From positions 3,162,001 to 3,226,000 of the forward strand of contig NC_017075.1 in assembly GCF_000284255.1 (NCBI RefSeq): 64,000 nt of DNA. The letters run 5' to 3'. Shown here in pieces: positions 59,950-64,000 of this stretch (position 1 is its first letter; the number at the start of each line of letters is the position of its first letter). A program made the translations under genes and the position numbers. The notes under the pieces are model-generated. The model was not told the DNA's origin. It saw nothing but the letters and a program-made list of their open reading frames with translations, and did no database searches. This DNA comes from Rubrivivax gelatinosus IL144 (GTDB taxonomy: Bacteria > Pseudomonadota > Gammaproteobacteria > Burkholderiales > Burkholderiaceae_C).

Positions 59950-60669
59950 ATGCGCCCTGCCGCCTCGTCCGCCTCTTCTGCCTTGTGCGCCTCGTCCGCA
60001 CCACGGAGCAGCGCCGCCGGCCTGGCCGTCGCCGCGCTCTCCCTCTTGCTCGCCGCCTGTGCCGCGCCCCCCGCGGCAGCGCCGTCGCCGCCGCCCCTGG
60101 ACGAGCAGATGCGCCAGGCCGAACTCGCCCGCATCCAGGGTTCGCCGGGCCAGGCGCGTGCGCTGTGGCAGCAGGCCGCGCGCGACCATCCGACCAGCAA
60201 GCTGCCCTGGCTACAGCTCGCCGAGGACCACGCCCGGGCCGGCGAACACGGCAGTGCCATCGCCGCCGCCCAGGAAGCGGTGCAGCGCGACCCGGCCGAC
60301 CGCGACGCCCAGGGCCTGCTCGCGCTGAGCGGCCTGCGCATCGCCACGACGGCGCTGGCCGGTCTGCGCGAGCACCCCGAGGGCCTGCCCGGCACGACCC
60401 GCGGCGAGGCGACGTCGCTGACACGCCTGCTGCGCGACGCGCTGGGCGACGCAACGCCGCCACCGCCGCCGGCCCCGCCACCGAAACCCAAGCCCCGGGT
60501 CGCCCGCGCGCCGGCCGCTGCGGCGGTGCCCGCATCGCCCACGGCCCCCGCCACCGCGCCAGCCCCGGCCCCGGCACGCGCGGTCGTCGCGCCCCCGCCG
60601 TCCACGCCGGCCCGGGCGCCGGTCTCGGCCACCGTGCCGGCCGCCAACCCCTTCGACCGCCTGCGCTGA
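59950..60669 (+). CDS. T6SS-associated TPR lipoprotein
   Basis: 239 residues. Signal with lipobox LLLAACA (Cys about residue 37). TPR-like helices: SPGQARALWQQAARDHP, LPWLQLAEDHARAGEHG, AIAAAQEAVQRDPADRDAQG. A long Pro/Ala-rich tail ends the protein. Similar lipoproteins precede tssB in many type VI loci and may substitute as wall or outer-membrane linker. 23 bases before tssB. Confidence 0.8.
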   Translation: MRPAASSASSALCASSAPRSSAAGLAVAALSLLLAACAAPPAAAPSPPPLDEQMRQAELARIQGSPGQARALWQQAARDHPTSKLPWLQLAEDHARAGEHGSAIAAAQEAVQRDPADRDAQGLLALSGLRIATTALAGLREHPEGLPGTTRGEATSLTRLLRDALGDATPPPPPAPPPKPKPRVARAPAAAAVPASPTAPATAPAPAPARAVVAPPPSTPARAPVSATVPAANPFDRLR

Positions 60670-60692
60670 CGCGCCCCACCCGAGGAAACGCC

Positions 60693-61208
60693 ATGCCCCG
60701 CTACGACAGCATCCAGTCCCGGCTCGAGAAGGTGCGGCCACCACGCGTGCGCCTGACCTACGACGTGCAGGTCGGCGACGCGATCGAGCACAAGGAACTG
60801 CCTTTCGTCGTCGGCGTGCTCGGCGACTTCAGCGGTGCCGACGGCGCCGCCACGCCGCGCAGCAGGCTGAAGGACCGCCGCTTCGTGCCGGTCGACGTCG
60901 ACAGCTTCGACGACGTGCTGCGCGGCGTCGCGCCGGCGCTTCGGCTGCGTGTCGCCGACACCTTGTCGCCCGCGGGCGGCGAGTTGGGCGTCGAGCTGCA
61001 CTTCGAGCGTCTCGAAGACTTCCGCCCCGAGGCCGTCGTGCAGCAGGTCGAGCCACTGCGCCGGCTGCTCGAGGCGCGCGCGCGGCTGGCCGACCTGCGC
61101 AACAAGATGGCCGGCAACGAACGCCTCGAGGACCTGCTGCAGCAGGCGCTGCGCGAGCCGGCGGCACTGGCCGCGATCGGCCACGACGCCGCGCCCACCG
61201 GGGAGTGA
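60693..61208 (+). CDS. tssB: Type VI secretion contractile sheath small subunit TssB
   Basis: 171 residues. Typical pattern VRLTYDVQVGDAIEHKELPF, VVGVLGDFSG, KDRRFVPVDVDSFDDVLRG, with ARLADLRNKMAGNERLEDLL at the C-terminus. Partner of TssC in the contractile sheath (VipA). 4 bases upstream of tssC. Confidence 0.95.
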   Translation: MPRYDSIQSRLEKVRPPRVRLTYDVQVGDAIEHKELPFVVGVLGDFSGADGAATPRSRLKDRRFVPVDVDSFDDVLRGVAPALRLRVADTLSPAGGELGVELHFERLEDFRPEAVVQQVEPLRRLLEARARLADLRNKMAGNERLEDLLQQALREPAALAAIGHDAAPTGE

Positions 61209-61212
61209 CGCC

Positions 61213-62685
61213 ATGGACACCGCCGTCCTGACCCCGATCGCGCCGCCCGGGCGCGACCTGCTCGACAGCATCGTGCTCGACAGCCGCGTCGCGCGCGGCG
61301 AGGCCGAACACGGCCGCGCCCGCGAACTCATCGTGCACCTCGCGCACGAGGTGCGCGCCGGCACGGTGGCCGTCTCCGAGAACCTCGGCCTGGCGCTGGA
61401 CGCGCGCATCGCCGAACTCGACGAGCTGATCTCCGCCCAGCTCAGCGAGATCCTCCACCATCCGCGCTTCCAGCGCCTGGAAGCCGCGTGGACCGGGCTG
61501 CACTACCTCTGCCGCCATGCCGCCGGCGGGCCGCAGCAGCGCATCGCGATCTTCGACGCCACGCGCCAGGAGCTGGTGCGCGACTTCTCCACCGCCGTCG
61601 ACTTCGACCAGTCGGCGCTGTTCCGCAAGGTCTACGAGGAAGCCTTCGGAACCTTCGGCGGCGCGCCCTTCGGGGCGCTGGTCGGCGACTACGAGATCGG
61701 CCGCGGCGCCGAGGACCTCTACCTCGTCGAGCAGATGTCGCACGTCGCCGCCGCGGCGCACGCGCCCTTCCTGGCCGCGGCCTCGCCCGAGTTGCTGGGC
61801 CTGGACAGCTTCGCCGACATCGGCCGCCCGCGCGACCTGGCCAAGGTCTTCGACACCGCCGAGTACACGCGCTGGAAGAGCCTGCGCGCCAGCGAGGACG
61901 CGCGCTACGTCGGCCTGGTGCTGCCGCGTTTCCTCGGCCGCCTGCCCTACGACGCGCGCCACGGCAACGCCGTCGAAGGCTTCTGCTTCACCGAGCGGGT
62001 CGACGGCTCGGAGCACGGGCGCTACCTGTGGGTCAACGCGGCCTACGCGCTGGCGGCGCGGCTGAACGCGGCTTTCGCCTCCTACGGCTGGTGCGCGGCG
62101 ATCCGCGGCGTCGAAGGCGGCGGCCTGGTCGAGGGCCTGCCGGCGCACGCCTACCGCACCGACGACGGCGAACACGCGCTGAAGTGCCCGACCGAGGTCG
62201 CGATCACCGACCGGCGCGAGAAGGAACTGTCCGACCTGGGCTTCATCCCGCTGGTGCACTGCCGCAACACCGACTACGCCGCGTTCTTCGCGGTGCAGTC
62301 GGTGCACAAGCCGCGGCGCTACGACAGCGACGCGGCCAACGCCAACGCGGCGCTGGCGGCACAGCTGCAGTACGTCTTCAGCGTCTGCCGCATCGCGCAC
62401 TACCTGAAGGCCATGATGCGCGAGAAGGTCGGCAGCTTCGCCTCGGCGGCCAACGTCGAGGAGTTCCTCAACCGCTGGATCCGCCAGTACGTCGTCGAGG
62501 ACGACGGCGCGACGCAGGAGACCAAGGCCGCCTACCCGCTGCGCGAAGCCAGCGTCCAGGTCAGCGAGATCCCCGGGCGCGCCGGCGCCTACCGCGCGGT
62601 GGCCTTCGTGCGGCCGCACTTCCAGCTCGACGAACTGAGCGTCTCGCTGCGCCTGGTCGCCGACCTCGCGCCCCGCGGCGCCTGA
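61213..62685 (+). CDS. tssC: Type VI secretion contractile sheath large subunit TssC
   Basis: 490 residues. Diagnostic motifs are LSEILHHPRFQRLEAAWTGL, VYEEAFGTFGGAPFGALVGD, FLGRLPYDARHG, FCFTERVDG and AHYLKAMMREKVGSFASAAN. With TssB it forms the contractile sheath (VipB). Followed after 20 bases by hcp. Confidence 0.96.
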   Translation: MDTAVLTPIAPPGRDLLDSIVLDSRVARGEAEHGRARELIVHLAHEVRAGTVAVSENLGLALDARIAELDELISAQLSEILHHPRFQRLEAAWTGLHYLCRHAAGGPQQRIAIFDATRQELVRDFSTAVDFDQSALFRKVYEEAFGTFGGAPFGALVGDYEIGRGAEDLYLVEQMSHVAAAAHAPFLAAASPELLGLDSFADIGRPRDLAKVFDTAEYTRWKSLRASEDARYVGLVLPRFLGRLPYDARHGNAVEGFCFTERVDGSEHGRYLWVNAAYALAARLNAAFASYGWCAAIRGVEGGGLVEGLPAHAYRTDDGEHALKCPTEVAITDRREKELSDLGFIPLVHCRNTDYAAFFAVQSVHKPRRYDSDAANANAALAAQLQYVFSVCRIAHYLKAMMREKVGSFASAANVEEFLNRWIRQYVVEDDGATQETKAAYPLREASVQVSEIPGRAGAYRAVAFVRPHFQLDELSVSLRLVADLAPRGA

Positions 62686-62705
62686 CCCCCAACCTCGGAG
62701 CCCCC

Positions 62706-63224
62706 ATGAAGGACATCTACGTCAAGTTCGACGGCGCCAGCGAGCTGCTCGGCGACAGCAGCGACTCCAAGCACGCCAACGAGATCGAGGTCTCGGCCTT
62801 CCAGCACCGCGTCTTCCAGCCGCGCTCGTCGACCGCCTCGTCCTCCGGCGGCCACACCGCCGAGCGCACCGAGCACGGCGAGATGCTGTTCACCAAGCTG
62901 ATCGACCGCGCCACGCCCAAGCTGCTGCGCGCCGCTTCGGCCGGCACGCTCTACCCCAAGGTGCTGGTCACCTTCTACCGCGCCTACGGCGGCAAAAACG
63001 CGACCGCGACCTCGCAGTCGCGCATCGACTACTACCGCATCGTGCTCGAGGACGTCGTCGTGTCCTCGGTCGAAACGCGTGTCGACGAAGACGAGCTGCC
63101 CTGCGAGACCTTCGGCCTGCGCTACGGCAAGGTCACCTGGGAATACAAGCAGCACAAGCTCGACGGCTCGGCCACCAGCACCGGCGTCGCCGGCTGGGAC
63201 CTGCGGCGCAACGTCGCCGTCTGA
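62706..63224 (+). CDS. hcp: Hcp family type VI secretion tube protein (TssD)
   Basis: 172 residues. Begins KDIYVKFDGASELLGDSSDS; later EIEVSAFQHRVFQP, TKLIDRATPKLLRAASAGTL, ITY-like VLVTFYRAYGG and YYRIVLEDVVVSSVE. Matches the Hcp1 type that stacks as hexamers in the inner tube and is secreted. Seven bases before tssE. Confidence 0.95.
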   Translation: MKDIYVKFDGASELLGDSSDSKHANEIEVSAFQHRVFQPRSSTASSSGGHTAERTEHGEMLFTKLIDRATPKLLRAASAGTLYPKVLVTFYRAYGGKNATATSQSRIDYYRIVLEDVVVSSVETRVDEDELPCETFGLRYGKVTWEYKQHKLDGSATSTGVAGWDLRRNVAV

Positions 63225-63231
63225 GCCGGTG

Positions 63232-63681
63232 ATGGCTGGCGCTTCGCTGCTGGAGACGATGCTGGGCGAGCCCGTGCCCGACGCCGGCGCGGCGGCCCCG
63301 GCACGCCAGGACGCCCTGGGCCTCGCCCGTGACATCGAACGGCTGCTCAACACCCGCAGCGCCTGGCCGTCCGAGCGGCTGCCACGCTGGCCGCGTGTCG
63401 CGCGTTCGGTCTACGCCTTCGGCTTCGCCGACGCCGGGGCCGACGGCGACGGCACCGAGGCGCTGCACCGGCTGGCCGAACGCATCCGCCAGGCGCTCGC
63501 GGCGCACGAACCGCGGCTGGCCGATCTGCGCGTGAGCCCGCGGCCGGGTGCGAGGCGGCCGCCGGCGTTCACCATCGAAGCGACGCTGCGCCGCCCCGGC
63601 ACGCGGCTGAGCTTCGACGCCGAGATCGCGCCCGGCCGGCATCGCTGCGTCGTCGCTCCGGTCGCGGGGCCCGCCGCCTGA
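63232..63681 (+). CDS. tssE: Type VI secretion baseplate protein TssE
   Basis: 149 residues. GPW/gp25-type: DIERLLNTRSAWPSERLPRW, VARSVYAFGF, LAERIRQALAAHEPRLADLR and the strand FTIEATLRRPGT. The family is small, wedge-forming; in the usual EPR motif position it has EPRLADLRV. One base before tssF. Confidence 0.9.
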   Translation: MAGASLLETMLGEPVPDAGAAAPARQDALGLARDIERLLNTRSAWPSERLPRWPRVARSVYAFGFADAGADGDGTEALHRLAERIRQALAAHEPRLADLRVSPRPGARRPPAFTIEATLRRPGTRLSFDAEIAPGRHRCVVAPVAGPAA

Positions 63682-63682
63682 G

Positions 63683-64000
63683 ATGGACACGCTGCTGCCG
63701 CACTACGAGCGCGAGCTCGCCTGGTTCGACGAAGCCTCCAAGGCCTTCGCGCAGCGCTACCCGCGTGTCGCGGGCCGTCTTGCCGGCGGCGCCGAGCTGA
63801 TGGCCGATCCGCACGTCGAGCGGCTGATCCAGGCCGTCGCGCTGCTCGGCGCGCGGCTGCATCGCCGGCTGGACGTCGAGATGCCGCGCATCGCCGAAGC
63901 CCTGCTCGAAGTGCTGCACCCGGAGGCGCTGCGCCCTTTCCCGTCGTGCAGCGTCGTGCGCTTCACGGCCGAACGCAGCCTGGGCCAGATGAGCAGCGCA
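63683..64000 (+). CDS. tssF: Type VI secretion baseplate protein TssF (partial, runs off window)
   Basis: The first 106 codons are present: LPHYERELAWFDEASKAFAQ, RYPRVAGRL, DPHVERLIQAVALLGARLHR and LLEVLHPEALRPFPSCSVV, diagnostic of TssF. The window ends in frame. Start ATG at 63683, almost abutting tssE. Confidence 0.93.
   Translation, partial: MDTLLPHYERELAWFDEASKAFAQRYPRVAGRLAGGAELMADPHVERLIQAVALLGARLHRRLDVEMPRIAEALLEVLHPEALRPFPSCSVVRFTAERSLGQMSSA

Overview
The window is GC-rich throughout (about 70% by eye), with short intergenic gaps, many 4-base stop/start overlaps and GTG/TTG starts. A Bug/TctC-type solute receptor, a QseB/QseC-like two-component pair, a type VI secretion locus and a TonB receptor/phytase pair suggest a betaproteobacterium of the order Burkholderiales (Rubrivivax/Leptothrix-like). 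This is inferred from gene content; there is no rRNA in the window.

Left flank (1-10.56 kb): a 1206-residue protein of unknown function on the minus strand. Then comes a compact catabolic operon, read right to left: Bug receptor, acyl-CoA ligase, citryl-CoA-lyase-like enzyme and two short-chain dehydrogenases. A divergent IclR regulator faces it. A membrane protein follows.

Genomic island (about 10.57-30.10 kb): a P4-type tyrosine integrase lies next to an intact tRNA-Arg(UCU). A 16-bp exact direct repeat of the tRNA 3' part lies 19.5 kb away. Between the repeats the sequence is a mosaic. It holds a truncated IS5-like transposase, an AT-rich pair of unknown exported proteins, and a decayed conjugation/integron patch (frameshifted DUF1173 gene, LPD7 gene, OmpA fragment, integrase tail, start-less Phd antitoxin). 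It also holds a membrane Mrr-type nuclease and a MazG-like/NYN-PIN/lysine-rich fusion protein. The centrepiece is a nucleotide/DNA-modification module: a DUF4031 protein, a thymidylate-synthase-family enzyme with an Asn-to-Asp change at the base-recognition position, and an alpha-glutamyl/putrescinyl thymine pyrophosphorylase clade 3 homologue. A convergent HigB-like toxin plus XRE-ImmA/IrrE pair follows it. A mobilisation operon (ParB, MobC-like, relaxase), an AlpA regulator, a cupin and the integrase complete the island. It looks like a mobilisable element carrying defence or DNA-modification cargo.

Right core (30.2-54.4 kb): Lrp regulator and divergent aspartate/glutamate racemase; AraC regulator; GGDEF-like protein with a degenerate active site; M23 peptidase; a TonB receptor/beta-propeller phytase/two-component cluster; small unknown proteins, GFA and GNAT enzymes and a HicA-like protein. 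Then comes an operon of thermostable-hemolysin family protein, acyl-AMP ligase, haem-oxygenase-like iron enzyme, SDR and TPR protein that resembles a small-metabolite pathway. A fatty-acyl-CoA ligase with a perfect operator-like palindrome and a PAS chemoreceptor with an altered tip follow.

Type VI secretion locus (54.4-64 kb): two divergent operons, tssJ-tssK-tssL-vgrG on the minus strand and TPR lipoprotein-tssB-tssC-hcp-tssE-tssF on the plus strand. tssF runs off the window.
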